Below are positions 1-9,452 of a stretch of DNA of 64,000 nt, one piece after another. Origin of the DNA: Segatella copri (GTDB lineage: Bacteria; Bacteroidota; Bacteroidia; Bacteroidales; Bacteroidaceae). The notes below the pieces were generated by a model, which saw only the letters and a list, made by a program, of their open reading frames with translations, did not search any database and was not told the origin of the DNA. Every line of letters starts with the position of its first letter. Positions within the stretch are counted from its first letter, which is position 1. Position numbers and translations under genes: made by a program. The stretch spans positions 1,364,001-1,428,000 of the forward strand of contig NZ_JAPDUW010000001.1 of the NCBI RefSeq assembly GCF_026015295.1, given 5' to 3'.

Positions 1-1
1 T

Positions 2-499
2 TGCCGTACTGCAAAACGACTCGGAGCAGACGTAACCTTGGTATATCGCCGTTCGGAGGCTGAAATGCCTGCCCGACTCGAAGAGGTGAAGCATGCCAAG
101 GAAGAAGGAATCAACTTCTTTACATTGCACAATCCTAAAGAATATGAGGCAGATGAGAAGGGCGCAGTAAAGGCTGTAGTTCTCGATGTGATGAAGCTTG
201 GCGAACCTGATGCCAGCGGCCGTCGTCGTCCAGAAGCTACAGGAGAGACCATCACGCTGGAGTGCGACCAGGTAATTGTTGCCGTAGGAGTAAGTCCTAA
301 TCCACTCGTTCCACAGAGTATCGAAGGCTTGGAACTCGGCCGGAAGAACACCATTGCCGTAAACGACCAGATGCAAAGTTCCATCGAAGAAATCTACGCT
401 GGCGGCGATATTGTACGAGGAGGAGCCACAGTAATTCTTGCCATGGGAGACGGCAGAAAGGCCGCTCTCAATATGAGCGAGAAATTATTGAATAAATAA
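2..499 (+). CDS. gltA: Glutamate synthase (NADPH) small subunit, C-terminal part
   Basis: The gene is cut by the window start; the frame is open from base 2, so only about the last 165 residues are present. The visible part is the second half of a pyridine-nucleotide-disulfide-type flavoprotein: RRSEAEMPAR near its start is typical of the glutamate synthase beta chain, and the closing GGDIVRGGATVILAMGDG stretch is the conserved FAD/NAD-binding end of this family. In the family this subunit passes electrons from NADPH to the glutamine-dependent glutamate synthase in nitrogen assimilation. The related ferredoxin-NADP reductase (NfnB) and sulfide dehydrogenase subunits look similar over this region, so the exact subfamily is less certain than the family. 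A hairpin follows 19 bases after the stop. Confidence 0.85.
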   Translation, partial: CRTAKRLGADVTLVYRRSEAEMPARLEEVKHAKEEGINFFTLHNPKEYEADEKGAVKAVVLDVMKLGEPDASGRRRPEATGETITLECDQVIVAVGVSPNPLVPQSIEGLELGRKNTIAVNDQMQSSIEEIYAGGDIVRGGATVILAMGDGRKAALNMSEKLLNK

Positions 500-517
500 G
501 AAAAACGGGAAACAATA

Positions 518-558
518 AAAGGGCAGCCATGCATCACGCAGACTGCCCTTTCCTTTTC
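518..558 (+). terminator. Rho-independent terminator after the glutamate synthase gene
   Basis: A perfect 9-bp stem, AAAGGGCAG (518-526) with CTGCCCTTT (543-551), is followed by a T-rich stretch. It lies between convergent genes and could also serve the minus-strand gene ending at 625. Confidence 0.75.
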
Positions 559-624
559 TCGTATGTAATGTTATAAAATGAAATGTAGTTCGTACATATA
601 TTTATTAATAATTGGACTCAAACA

Positions 625-1983
625 CTATTTCAGATTAATACGGAGTCCGAACTGGAGATTAAAATTCCACTTCTTATCTTTAAACGTATTTTCTATTTCG
701 CTGCCATTATCAAAATAATATTTTGCACCTGGCTCTATATAGAAGCCCACTTGTGGTGTAACATCATACTGTGCACCAAGCGAAGCCTTACCCGAGAACT
801 GAACGCCATCACGTTTCACGTCCTCTTTATGACCAGAAACCTTTGTATCATTCTTTACGTTGAAATCGGCTTCTCCACCCGCCATTACGTACGCATGAAA
901 GCCTCCCGTGCTCCAAACCTCATAGTTTAAACCAAGTGGAACACCCACATAATGCAAAACCTGATGTGTATCAAATTCTGAAACGCCATAAGATTTGAAA
1001 TCAGAAGCAACACGCGTATAAACGACACCGGTACTCAAAGACAAACGAGGCGCAAGTCCGATACCAACCTGAGCACCTATAGCCAAAGGAGCATGATGTT
1101 TCGCTTCAACATATTTCGGTATTGCATATCTTAAAGGAGAAGCAGCAGCCAGGAAAACACCATGATCAGCAAAGCCGCCACCAGCAAGAGGATCTGAAGA
1201 CGCATACATGCCGTTTGACATTCCATCACTGCCAGAACCCAGACTTACATTCTCTGCATACAGGTTCATGGTCCAGTTCTGTTCATATTTATCCTTATAA
1301 CTGCGTTCAAAATGACCATCCTGCGCCCTGCCAGCATAAAGTTTCTGCCCACCATCCGCTTCCAACGGCTTGGTTGCATGATTAGAAGAAACGGCCATCT
1401 GTCTTTCAGAATCCTCATTTTGCTTTTGCAAAACAGATAATTCCCGACCATTTACCTCTGCATTAACAGACTGTTCTGGCATTTCTACCTCTGCTGCAAG
1501 CATTATTTCATGATTATCAGCAACAGTTCTATCCAAAGAAGATACCGAAGATTTACTATGGTTCAATTGACGCCCCGATGAATGGCGATTCACCTGATGT
1601 GCAGATGCATTGTTTTCAGCAAGCAAGATAGCATTTTTACTTCCTGCCGATTGTGCTTCTGCACGGACAGCAGAAGAAGTCCTGCTTGAACCTGATGCTG
1701 TAGAGAAAGAACTCTGAACAGCTAAGTTAGTCTGTCCCGGTTCATCATCATGCAGATAAACATAACTGCCTCCTACTCCCAATAAAGCAATCGCTGCAGC
1801 TACCGACCATCTTTTCAAGACAACATAACGAGCCTGTGGGATCTTTTTTACATCAGTTTCCTCATCACCAACCTTTTTAGACTGAGCAAGCGATTGTTCT
1901 ATCTCAGCCCACATGTCGTGGCTGACAGGCTCTTGGTAGTCTGCCAACTGATCTCGAAGTTTATTTGTCCAATCGTTACTCAT
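625..1983 (-). CDS. Probable dual-membrane-spanning anti-sigma factor with C-terminal outer-membrane barrel
   Basis: The protein has 452 residues in three parts. Residues 1-58 are hydrophilic and should be cytoplasmic (sigma-binding). Residues about 59-76 form one transmembrane segment. About 200 residues of Ser/Gln/Asn-rich low-complexity sequence follow, and residues about 295-452 are alternating beta strands resembling a small porin-type barrel, ending GLRINLK. One chain could therefore be anchored in both membranes, an architecture described in Bacteroides as dual-membrane-spanning anti-sigma (Dma) proteins. The start overlaps the end of the upstream ECF sigma gene by 8 bases, so the two are co-translated partners. 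The barrel and transmembrane segment are read from sequence; the anti-sigma role is inferred from position and architecture. An ordinary anchored barrel protein is the alternative. Confidence 0.75.
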   Translation of the reverse strand: MSNDWTNKLRDQLADYQEPVSHDMWAEIEQSLAQSKKVGDEETDVKKIPQARYVVLKRWSVAAAIALLGVGGSYVYLHDDEPGQTNLAVQSSFSTASGSSRTSSAVRAEAQSAGSKNAILLAENNASAHQVNRHSSGRQLNHSKSSVSSLDRTVADNHEIMLAAEVEMPEQSVNAEVNGRELSVLQKQNEDSERQMAVSSNHATKPLEADGGQKLYAGRAQDGHFERSYKDKYEQNWTMNLYAENVSLGSGSDGMSNGMYASSDPLAGGGFADHGVFLAAASPLRYAIPKYVEAKHHAPLAIGAQVGIGLAPRLSLSTGVVYTRVASDFKSYGVSEFDTHQVLHYVGVPLGLNYEVWSTGGFHAYVMAGGEADFNVKNDTKVSGHKEDVKRDGVQFSGKASLGAQYDVTPQVGFYIEPGAKYYFDNGSEIENTFKDKKWNFNLQFGLRINLK

Positions 1984-2569
1984 TACTTTTCTCGTTTATA
2001 TGATTCAACTCTTTATTATCACTACAATCTGCCTGGCTCAGATAATCTTTCACCTTTTTGCCCAACAGCTTTTTCGCCCGCAAATATTGTGAAGCAGAAC
2101 TGCTTTCTTTGATGCCTAACAGCTGTGCAATTTCTTTATGGCTTTTCTGTTCAAAAACAAACATGTTAAGAACCAGTCTGTACCCATCAGGCAATTCTCC
2201 TATCATTCTTGTCAGTTCTGCAGGCGGAATTCTTTCTACTTCAGGCTCTTCATCCTCAATATCATCGGGAACTTCGTCCACGATAGTGAAGCGCTTTTGC
2301 TGCCTTACAAAGTTGACAGCTTCATTTGTCACTATCCGCAAGAGCCAAGCCTGAAGAGCGCCCTCACCCCGATATTCAAACTTTGAAATGCTGGAAAAGA
2401 CTTTTATAAAACTATCTTGCACTACATCTTCAGCATCATCGCGCATAGGGACATACCTCAGCGCTACCGCCATGGCATACCCCACATAGCGTTCGTACAA
2501 TCTGTGCATGGCTGCCCGACTGCCGCTATTGATGTCGTCTAAGAGTTCCTTTTCCGATTCCAATTTCAA
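1976..2569 (-). CDS. ECF-type RNA polymerase sigma factor
   Basis: The 197-residue protein has the two sigma-70 domains of the ECF class. Region 2 is around residues 25-95, with the acidic motif DDAEDVVQDSFIKVF. Region 4 is around 130-180, with a helix-turn-helix that includes IAQLLGIKESSSASQYL. An acidic linker (DDIEDEEPEVE) joins them. It should direct RNA polymerase to a small regulon once released from its anti-sigma partner, which is very likely the overlapping downstream gene. No clear TAnnTTTG promoter box was seen upstream, which would fit autoregulation through its own promoter class. The family is certain; the stimulus and regulon cannot be read from the sequence. Confidence 0.9.
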   Translation of the reverse strand: MKLESEKELLDDINSGSRAAMHRLYERYVGYAMAVALRYVPMRDDAEDVVQDSFIKVFSSISKFEYRGEGALQAWLLRIVTNEAVNFVRQQKRFTIVDEVPDDIEDEEPEVERIPPAELTRMIGELPDGYRLVLNMFVFEQKSHKEIAQLLGIKESSSASQYLRAKKLLGKKVKDYLSQADCSDNKELNHINEKSNE

Positions 2570-2604
2570 ATCCTTTTTAAAGATTAAACGTTATAAAGAG
2601 AAAA

Positions 2605-2640
2605 CCTTGCATCAAAAATGAACTTTTTTTTGATGCAAGG
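2605..2640 (-). terminator. Hairpin terminator after rnz
   Basis: A perfect 14-bp stem, CCTTGCATCAAAAA (2605-2618) with its complement at 2627-2640, lies just beyond the rnz stop. On the minus strand it is followed by TTTTCTC. Confidence 0.65.
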
Positions 2641-2661
2641 CACTTTTTTTATATTTCTACA

Positions 2662-3579
2662 TTATTCTATAGAGAACACTTTACCTTCCTGAGTAAGATA
2701 ACTTTCCGCAAACACCTCTTTAGCTTCATTCAACAATACCTCTTCATTATTATATCTTGCACTATAATGTCCCAGAAGAAGTTTGCCTACACCCGCATTT
2801 CTGGCTATAGTTGCAGCCTGTCGGGCCGTACTATGATAATAGAGTTTAGCCCTGTCCTCATTCTCCGAAGTATAGGTGCTCTCATGATAAAGCACCGTAA
2901 CCCCCTTTACCTTTTCTGCCAACCCAGGAACAAACCGGGTATCACTGCAATAAGCATAACTGCGGGGAGTAGCGGCAGGCATTACCAATCTGGCATTAGG
3001 TATTACATCCCCCTCCTTCGTAGTCCAGTCAGCTCCATTCTTGATGTTATTAATCTGGCTTACAGGAATCTCGTAATAATCTATCATATCACGACGGATA
3101 TGAGGCAATGTCGGTTTCTCTCTGAAGATGTACCCACAACAAGGCACACGATGCTGCAGAGGAACGGTTTCTACGGTTACAGAATGATCTTCATATACAA
3201 CTTGCGACTTCTCGGTATCTACAGGAACAAATTCTATTTCATATTCCATTCCCTGCATGAAGAAATCAATCTGACGCTTAAATAAATCTCCGTAACTTTC
3301 TGGTGCATACACCTTTAACTTAGCCGTTCTGCCCAGCATACCTAAGGTAGAAAGAAGTCCCAGTAAGCCAAAGCAATGGTCACCATGAAGATGCGAAATA
3401 AAGATAGCATTTATCTTAGCAAAGTGAACATGAGTGCGACGGAACTGCATCTGGGCACCCTCTCCACAATCCATCATAAAGCATTTGCCACGCATCTCAA
3501 TAATTTGGGCCGAGGCACTATGCTGAAGGGTGGGCAAAGCACTGCCACACCCCAATATATGTACTTTAAATGGTTCCAA
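2662..3579 (-). CDS. rnz: Ribonuclease Z
   Basis: This 305-residue metallo-beta-lactamase-fold enzyme is the usual length for bacterial RNase Z, which trims the 3' trailer from precursor tRNAs. The zinc-binding motif HLHGDH is at residues 63-68. The N-terminal strand with GCGSALPT, the later YHESTY motif and the C-terminal LLGHYSARY region all match the family. Most Bacteroidales tRNA genes lack an encoded CCA, which fits a need for this enzyme, and the tRNA in this window also lacks one. It stands between the ECF sigma gene and a lipoprotein gene on the same strand, with no sign of a shared pathway. A hairpin terminator follows. Confidence 0.93.
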   Translation of the reverse strand: MEPFKVHILGCGSALPTLQHSASAQIIEMRGKCFMMDCGEGAQMQFRRTHVHFAKINAIFISHLHGDHCFGLLGLLSTLGMLGRTAKLKVYAPESYGDLFKRQIDFFMQGMEYEIEFVPVDTEKSQVVYEDHSVTVETVPLQHRVPCCGYIFREKPTLPHIRRDMIDYYEIPVSQINNIKNGADWTTKEGDVIPNARLVMPAATPRSYAYCSDTRFVPGLAEKVKGVTVLYHESTYTSENEDRAKLYYHSTARQAATIARNAGVGKLLLGHYSARYNNEEVLLNEAKEVFAESYLTQEGKVFSIE

Positions 3580-3615
3580 AACTAAATCATAAATTACAGG
3601 TTCAACATGATGACC

Positions 3616-4176
3616 TTACTCTTGGCGCTTGAAAACAAAGATACCCTGAGTATTCTCCAACATAAGACTGTCAGAACCCAATTTGTCAATAGCAAAAGTA
3701 TCCTTATTCAGCAAGAGTTTACCATTGAGTATCTTCCAGCTAGTCCAAGGATTAGTTTCAGCCTTCACATTGTTCTTCACCTCTCCACCTTCCAAGATAT
3801 CAAAATTCTTATCCAGAGAAGTCCATTTACCCAAGAGGGATGTCAGGTTGATAATCTTCTGGGCCATCATCTCTCCATCCTCTGCCTTATAACCGATAAG
3901 AGCAATACGGTCGCCAGCCAGCAATCCTCCCTGAACAACATCAGGATTCTCATCGTCAATAAACACCGAAAGGGTGTCACCATCATCAGAAATCAGCTCC
4001 AGATTATGCATAGAGGTTCCCTCACCGCATACACCATAGATGGTAGAATCGTTCATTGCATCCTCTACCTCTACCGAATCTGCTGCACTGATAACAGGAA
4101 CATTATTTTTGTTCTTACAACTGTTGGCAGCGAAAAGCGCCACCAAAGCTATTGTTACATAAACTAATTTCTTCAT
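3616..4176 (-). CDS. Lipocalin-like lipoprotein
   Basis: The 186-residue protein starts with a lipoprotein signal peptide (MKKLVYVTIALVALFAANSC, predicted lipidated Cys20), so it should be attached to the envelope. The rest has beta-rich segments and a pattern (LLGKWTSLD, later LNGKLLLNKDTFAID) resembling the lipocalin-like proteins common in Prevotella. The ligand cannot be read from sequence. It lies 36 bases downstream of rnz's start, in the same direction, and is followed upstream by mazG. No catalytic motif was seen. The call is by general resemblance to a loosely defined group, so the lipoprotein status is sure and the fold name is tentative. Confidence 0.6.
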   Translation of the reverse strand: MKKLVYVTIALVALFAANSCKNKNNVPVISAADSVEVEDAMNDSTIYGVCGEGTSMHNLELISDDGDTLSVFIDDENPDVVQGGLLAGDRIALIGYKAEDGEMMAQKIINLTSLLGKWTSLDKNFDILEGGEVKNNVKAETNPWTSWKILNGKLLLNKDTFAIDKLGSDSLMLENTQGIFVFKRQE

Positions 4177-4232
4177 AACACTTTAGTTTTTATTATTATA
4201 TTGATGAGTCGATAAGATTATCTGATTCACCG

Positions 4233-5201
4233 TTATTTATCATCCTTTTTCTCCTGAAGTTTTGCTTCATTCCATAGTTTATCCATTTCTTCTAAGCTCA
4301 TATCTTTCAAGTTTTTACCTTGCTTTAAGCTATGATCTTCTACGTAGTTGAAACGGCGGATAAACTTCTGGTTGGTTTTCTCAAGCGCATTATCCGGATT
4401 GAGTTTATAGAGACGTGCTGCATTGATTACAGAGAAGATGAAATCGCCCAATTCCTGGGTAGAATTCTCTTTGTCGCCTTTAGCCAGTTCCACCTTGAGT
4501 TCTTCCAGTTCCTCCTGCACTTTGTCCCACACATCTTCTTTTTCTTTCCAGTCGAAGCCTACATTTCTAGCCTTGTCCTGAATGCGATAAGCCTTGATAA
4601 GAGACGGAAGAGAATTAGGGACACCGCTCAACACCCGCTCATTTCCATCCTTCTCCTGCTGCTTAATCTGTTCCCAGGTTTTCTCAACAGAAGTAGCAGT
4701 TTTCGGCTTGCTGGCGCCAAGAGCCAAGGTTTCTTCCGAGCTGGCAGTTCCAGCCTTCCCGGTTTCTGCTTCTTCAGACTCTCTATATACCACCTGTCCC
4801 TCATCGTTGATATACATATCAGGATTCGAAACCGTCCAATTTCCTTCCTCCTTCCAGTTGATGAAAGGATGGCGGAACATCAATTTATCTGCCTCCTGAT
4901 TGCAAACATCGCAAATATCGAACTCGCCGTCTTCTCTGCCGATGATGCTATAGAACATCACGTGCTCCAACACATCGCCCAACTCCTTCTTGATATCCTT
5001 GTAATCGCGCTTCATCAAGGCGTCACAAAGCTCGAAAGTCTCCTCGATCGTATTCGGACGAAGACTCTCGAATGTCTGCTTTTTATCCCATGGACACTGC
5101 AGGCGCAAACGGTCCTGCACATCCAGCAAGCGGCTGAACGCCGCCAGTTTTTCTTCTTTCGTATGTCCTTTTCCTGTATTACTAACCATCGTTTTGTGCA
5201 A
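4233..5201 (-). CDS. mazG: Nucleoside triphosphate pyrophosphohydrolase MazG
   Basis: The 322-residue protein contains two MazG all-alpha repeats. The first has RLQCPWDKKQTFESLRPNTI followed by a helix with ELCDAL and the ELGDVLEHVMF metal site. The second has DKARNVGFDW and ELGDFIFSVIN. The EExxD/ExxxD-type acidic residues for Mg2+ are present in both. The family hydrolyses NTPs to NMPs and helps remove non-canonical nucleotides. A low-complexity Ala/Glu/Thr-rich linker of about 50 residues between the repeats is longer than in enteric MazG (about 263 residues in total). Translation may begin at Met1 or at Met5 (position 5189). The gene is divergent from valS and the two promoters are back to back. 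Confidence 0.9.
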   Translation of the reverse strand: MHKTMVSNTGKGHTKEEKLAAFSRLLDVQDRLRLQCPWDKKQTFESLRPNTIEETFELCDALMKRDYKDIKKELGDVLEHVMFYSIIGREDGEFDICDVCNQEADKLMFRHPFINWKEEGNWTVSNPDMYINDEGQVVYRESEEAETGKAGTASSEETLALGASKPKTATSVEKTWEQIKQQEKDGNERVLSGVPNSLPSLIKAYRIQDKARNVGFDWKEKEDVWDKVQEELEELKVELAKGDKENSTQELGDFIFSVINAARLYKLNPDNALEKTNQKFIRRFNYVEDHSLKQGKNLKDMSLEEMDKLWNEAKLQEKKDDK

Positions 5202-5219
5202 AAATTAATAATTTTGATG

Positions 5220-5227
5220 CAAAGATA
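5220..5227 (-). promoter_or_regulatory. Bacteroidetes -7 box for mazG
   Basis: TATCTTTG on the minus strand, about 20 bases before the mazG start, matches the Bacteroidetes TAnnTTTG consensus. It is divergent from the valS box 22 bases away. Confidence 0.7.
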
Positions 5228-5249
5228 GTATTTTTCGCCCAAAAATTAG

Positions 5250-5257
5250 TATCTTTG
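5250..5257 (+). promoter_or_regulatory. Bacteroidetes -7 box for valS
   Basis: TATCTTTG followed by GCACC lies 53 bases before the valS start codon. Confidence 0.75.
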
Positions 5258-5309
5258 CACCGTTTTTTAAAGAAAAAGAAAGAAAAAGAATAAAAATTAG
5301 ATATAAACA

Positions 5310-7991
5310 ATGGAATTAGCAAGTAAATACGATCCACAAGCAGTGGAAAGTAAATGGTATCAGTACTGGCTCGACAACAAGCTTTTCAGCTCTAAGCCAG
5401 ATGGTCGTGAACCTTATACAGTGGTTATCCCTCCACCAAACGTAACGGGTGTGCTCCACATGGGACACATGCTCAACAATACTATCCAGGATATTCTCGT
5501 TCGCCGTGCTCGCATGGAGGGCAAGAACGCATGTTGGGTACCAGGTACTGACCATGCCAGTATCGCTACCGAGGCAAAGGTTGTAAACCGCCTCGCTCAG
5601 CAGGGCATCAAGAAGACCGACCTTACCCGCGAGGAGTTCCTCAAGCACGCTTGGGACTGGACTCACGAGCATGGTGGCATCATCCTCAAGCAGCTCCGCA
5701 AACTCGGTGCCAGCTGCGATTGGGACCGCACAGCATTCACCATGGACGAGACCCGCTCTCGTGCCGTTATCCACGTATTCTGCGACCTCTACAAAAAGGG
5801 GCTCATCTATCGTGGCGTGCGCATGGTTAACTGGGACCCTAAAGCTCAGACTGCACTCTCTGACGAGGAGGTTATCTACAAGGACGAGCACTCTAAGCTC
5901 TACCACTTGAAGTATTACGTGGTAGAACAGGACTGCCAGCAGGTGGATGAGGAGAACGTGATACACAAGGATGAGAAGGGATACTATGCCGTGGTAGCAA
6001 CCACCCGTCCTGAGACTATCATGGGTGACTCTGCCATGTGTATCAACCCAGAGGATAAGAAGAATACCTGGCTGAAGGGTAAGCACGTTATCGTGCCTCT
6101 CGTAAACCGCGAGATTCCTGTCATCGAGGATACATACGTAGATATCGAGTTCGGTACTGGTTGCTTGAAGGTAACTCCAGCTCACGATATCAACGACCAC
6201 GCACTCGGTTTGAAGCACGGTTTGGAAACCATCGATATCTTCAACGACAATGGTACCATCAGCGAGGCAGCAGGTCTCTATGTAGGTATGGACCGCATGG
6301 ACGTGCGCAAGCAGATTTCCATCGACCTTCAGAACGCCGGTCTGATGGAGAAGATTGAGGACTATAATAATAAGGTGGGCTTCTCTGAGCGTACCAATGT
6401 GCCTATCGAGCCAAAGCTCTCTACACAGTGGTTCCTCAAGATGCAGCACTTTGCCGACATCGCCCTTCCTCCAGTAATGGACGATGATATAGAGTTCTAT
6501 CCTAAGAAGTACAAGAACACCTATCGCCACTGGTTGGAGAACATCAAGGACTGGTGTATCAGCCGTCAGCTCTGGTGGGGTCACCGCATCCCAGCCTACT
6601 ACTTCGACAATGCCGGCAAGAAGGATTTCGTGGTAGCTGAGACTGCAGAGGAGGCTCTGAAACTCGCTCAGGAGAAGAATGCCAACATCAAGGCTGAGGA
6701 TCTTGAGCAGGAGAGCGACTGCCTCGACACCTGGTTCTCTTCATGGTTGTGGCCTATCTCTCTGTTCGATGGCATCGAGCATCCTGACAATGAGGAGATC
6801 AACTACTACTACCCTACTTCCGACCTCGTAACTGGTCCGGATATCATCTTCTTCTGGGTAGCACGTATGATCATGGCTGGCTACGAGTATCGTGGCAAGA
6901 TGCCATTCAAGCACGTATATTTCACAGGTATCGTACGCGACAAGCTGGGCCGCAAGATGAGCAAGAGTCTCGGTAACTCACCAGACCCACTGGTTCTGAT
7001 TGACAAGTTTGGTGCCGACGGTGTCCGTATGGGTATGATGCTCAGTGCTCCAGCCGGCAACGACATTCTCTTCGACGAGAGCCTCTGCGAGCAGGGACGT
7101 AACTTCAACAATAAGATCTGGAATGCCTTCCGCCTCGTGAAGGGTTGGGAGACTGCAGATATCGAGCAGCCTAAGAGTGCAGAAATCGCCGTGAAGTGGT
7201 TTGACGCCAAGCTCAAGGAGGTGAACGAGGAGATGCAGAAGCAGTTTAAGGACTACCGTATCTCTGAGGCATTGATGACTGTATATAAGCTGTTCTGGGA
7301 TGAGTTCTCATCTTGGTACCTGGAGATGGTGAAGCCAGCTTACGGCCAGCCTATCGACCAAAAGAGCTACGATGCTACCCTCCGTTTCTTCGATGCCCTC
7401 CTGAAGATGTTGCATCCATTCATGCCATTCATCACCGAGGAGTTGTGGCAGCACATCTACGACCGCAAGGATGGCGAGAGCATCATGCGCGAGAAGCTGG
7501 ATATTCCTGCACCTACAGCCGAGGAGCAGAAGTTGGCAGCCGACATTGAGGCAGTGAAGCAGATTATCGCCGGCGTTCGTACCGTTCGCAACCAGAAGAA
7601 CATTGCCCAAAAGGAACAGTTGTCTCTTCAGGTAGTAGGCAAGAACGATTTCGAGGCTTACAACGACGTAACGCTGAAGATGGCGAACCTTGATAAGATT
7701 GAGGTCATCGCTGAGAAGAGTGCCGATGCATCAAGCTTCATGGTAGGTACCGACGAGTTTGCCGTACCATTGGGCGACCTCATCGACGTAGCAGCCGAGA
7801 TTGAGAAGGCAGAGGCTCAGCTCAAGCACTTGGAAGGCTTCCTGATGGGCGTACGCAAGAAACTCAGCAACGAGAACTTCGTAGCTCACGCACCTGAGAA
7901 GGTAGTAGCCCTGGAGCGCAAGAAGGAAAGCGACTCTGTTGAGAAGATTGCTGCCCTCAAGGCAACCATCGAGGAACTCAAGAAGAAATAA
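5310..7991 (+). CDS. valS: Valine--tRNA ligase
   Basis: The 893-residue class I aminoacyl-tRNA synthetase charges tRNA-Val. The HIGH-type motif is HMGH at residues 50-53 ([15 protein letters not shown]). The KMSKS loop is at about 549-553 ([10 protein letters not shown]). Between them lies the editing (CP1) domain with [10 protein letters not shown] and [12 protein letters not shown], which removes mischarged threonine. The C-terminus is a Lys/Glu-rich coiled coil typical of ValRS, ending EELKKK. Length and domain order are complete. Codon use is strongly biased towards common codons, as expected for a highly expressed housekeeping gene. Large ORFs on the opposite strand (for example 5316-6584) are shadows of this bias. 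Confidence 0.98.
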   Translation: MELASKYDPQAVESKWYQYWLDNKLFSSKPDGREPYTVVIPPPNVTGVLHMGHMLNNTIQDILVRRARMEGKNACWVPGTDHASIATEAKVVNRLAQQGIKKTDLTREEFLKHAWDWTHEHGGIILKQLRKLGASCDWDRTAFTMDETRSRAVIHVFCDLYKKGLIYRGVRMVNWDPKAQTALSDEEVIYKDEHSKLYHLKYYVVEQDCQQVDEENVIHKDEKGYYAVVATTRPETIMGDSAMCINPEDKKNTWLKGKHVIVPLVNREIPVIEDTYVDIEFGTGCLKVTPAHDINDHALGLKHGLETIDIFNDNGTISEAAGLYVGMDRMDVRKQISIDLQNAGLMEKIEDYNNKVGFSERTNVPIEPKLSTQWFLKMQHFADIALPPVMDDDIEFYPKKYKNTYRHWLENIKDWCISRQLWWGHRIPAYYFDNAGKKDFVVAETAEEALKLAQEKNANIKAEDLEQESDCLDTWFSSWLWPISLFDGIEHPDNEEINYYYPTSDLVTGPDIIFFWVARMIMAGYEYRGKMPFKHVYFTGIVRDKLGRKMSKSLGNSPDPLVLIDKFGADGVRMGMMLSAPAGNDILFDESLCEQGRNFNNKIWNAFRLVKGWETADIEQPKSAEIAVKWFDAKLKEVNEEMQKQFKDYRISEALMTVYKLFWDEFSSWYLEMVKPAYGQPIDQKSYDATLRFFDALLKMLHPFMPFITEELWQHIYDRKDGESIMREKLDIPAPTAEEQKLAADIEAVKQIIAGVRTVRNQKNIAQKEQLSLQVVGKNDFEAYNDVTLKMANLDKIEVIAEKSADASSFMVGTDEFAVPLGDLIDVAAEIEKAEAQLKHLEGFLMGVRKKLSNENFVAHAPEKVVALERKKESDSVEKIAALKATIEELKKK

Positions 7992-8004
7992 TAGTATTAT
8001 ATTT

Positions 8005-8099
8005 AATGTTGAATGTTGAGTGTAGAATGTTGAATTAGTCAAGCTGATTCGTTAGCAAGATTGCAACTCAACATTCAACATTCAACATTCAACATTTTT
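8005..8099. repeat. Inverted AACATT-word repeat after valS
   Basis: AATGTTGAATGTTGAGT (8005-8021) is perfectly complementary to 8066-8082. The right arm continues as further AACATTC words up to a T run, so it could terminate valS transcription. Confidence 0.6.
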
Positions 8100-8103
8100 A
8101 ATT

Positions 8104-9387
8104 ATGATCAAGAAGCTTTTCACCTTATTTATATGTACGCTATCTCTAGCAGCAACTTTCACCAGTTGCGGTGATGAAGCTATTGATGTAGAAAGCGTCA
8201 ATAAGCAGACTATCTTCGTCTTCTTTCCATGGACGGGCGACACAAGACGCACAGGTCTATATAGTGATTTGAAAAATAACGTAGACAGCATGTGCGAAGG
8301 TATTGTTGCCAAGAAGGGATTGAACAATTCACGTGTAATGGTTTTCATGAGCCAGAATTACAAGAAGAGCTATCTTATAGATCTTCAATATGACGGCAAT
8401 ACGAAAACCGTCATTCGCGACACTTTGAAAACATACGATGAAGCTACATATACTACAGCAGAAGGATTTGCAGAGATTCTGAATGAGGTGAAACGCCGTG
8501 CTGAAGCCCTGAATTATTCGCTCATCATCGGAGCTCATGGCTGCGGATGGACCTACAAGAGCGATTGGGTTCACTATCCCTATATGGCAAGACCTAATGC
8601 TGGTTTTGCTCAGAAAGGAAGCACCAGCTACCCTACCGCTACCGGCAATTTCAGCGGAATACAGTTTGGTCCCGATCCCAACAAACCTATCACCCGTTTC
8701 TTCGGAAGCGTAAGTTTAGAAGAAAACGCTCTCGACGTTCCTACCCTGGCTGAAGGAATCAAACTCAGCGGCACCAAGATGCAGTACATCCTTTTCGATG
8801 CATGCTATATGGGCAATGTTGAGACTGCATACGAACTGAAAGACGTCACTAATTTCCTAATCAGTTCAAGTAGCGAAATAATGGGAGCCGGCGTTCCATA
8901 CAAAACCGTATGGAGTTATCTCAACAGTTCAGCACCCAACTACTCAGGATTTGTCAACGGAGTTGTCAATTTCTATAAGAATAATAGAACCCCATATTGC
9001 AACATGGCAGCCATCGACTGCCGTCAGATGGATAATCTAGCTAGTGTGATGAAGGAAATCAATAGCAAATATACCCTCTCATCATCCGTTCCGCTCGATT
9101 CCATACAGTCTCTGGATGGTTTCTCTCCCAACCTCTTCTACGACATGAGCGTATACGTAGATAGTCTTGTTCCAAGCGGCTCTCTGAAAGACAAATTTAA
9201 TTCACAGATGAAACTCACAATCAAAGCAGCAGCTCATACAGATGAAGCGTATACAATGTTAATGAGTGATAGAGGTACAACCTTTAAAGTAAAGAACTAT
9301 TGCGGTCTTTCTATCTCCGACCCTAGCCAGCACAGCGTAGCTATCAAGGGCAGAGAGAAAACAGCATGGTGGAAAGCTACACACTAA
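8104..9387 (+). CDS. Clostripain-family (C11) cysteine peptidase, lipoprotein
   Basis: The 427-residue protein begins with a lipoprotein signal (signal segment ending ATFTSC, lipidated Cys about 22), so it should be anchored in the envelope. The catalytic pair of the C11/caspase-like fold is visible: His in GAHGCGW (about residue 145) and Cys in FDACYMGNVE (about residue 233). Both motifs follow hydrophobic strands, as in clostripain and related Bacteroidales enzymes, which cleave after basic residues. Related lipoproteins of unknown substrate are common in gut Bacteroidales. It follows valS after an inverted repeat and precedes a GYF-domain membrane protein by about 65 bases. Substrate and activation are not readable. 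Confidence 0.85.
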   Translation: MIKKLFTLFICTLSLAATFTSCGDEAIDVESVNKQTIFVFFPWTGDTRRTGLYSDLKNNVDSMCEGIVAKKGLNNSRVMVFMSQNYKKSYLIDLQYDGNTKTVIRDTLKTYDEATYTTAEGFAEILNEVKRRAEALNYSLIIGAHGCGWTYKSDWVHYPYMARPNAGFAQKGSTSYPTATGNFSGIQFGPDPNKPITRFFGSVSLEENALDVPTLAEGIKLSGTKMQYILFDACYMGNVETAYELKDVTNFLISSSSEIMGAGVPYKTVWSYLNSSAPNYSGFVNGVVNFYKNNRTPYCNMAAIDCRQMDNLASVMKEINSKYTLSSSVPLDSIQSLDGFSPNLFYDMSVYVDSLVPSGSLKDKFNSQMKLTIKAAAHTDEAYTMLMSDRGTTFKVKNYCGLSISDPSQHSVAIKGREKTAWWKATH

Positions 9388-9452
9388 TAAGCAATGAAGA
9401 GTGAAAGAAACTCCTTATTGGCTTTTAAGAAAAATATTATATAAAAGAATAC

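Noticed and set aside
5316..6584. 422-codon ORF on the strand opposite valS
   Set aside because: It is a shadow of the strongly biased valS codons; no ribosome-binding site or domain is seen.
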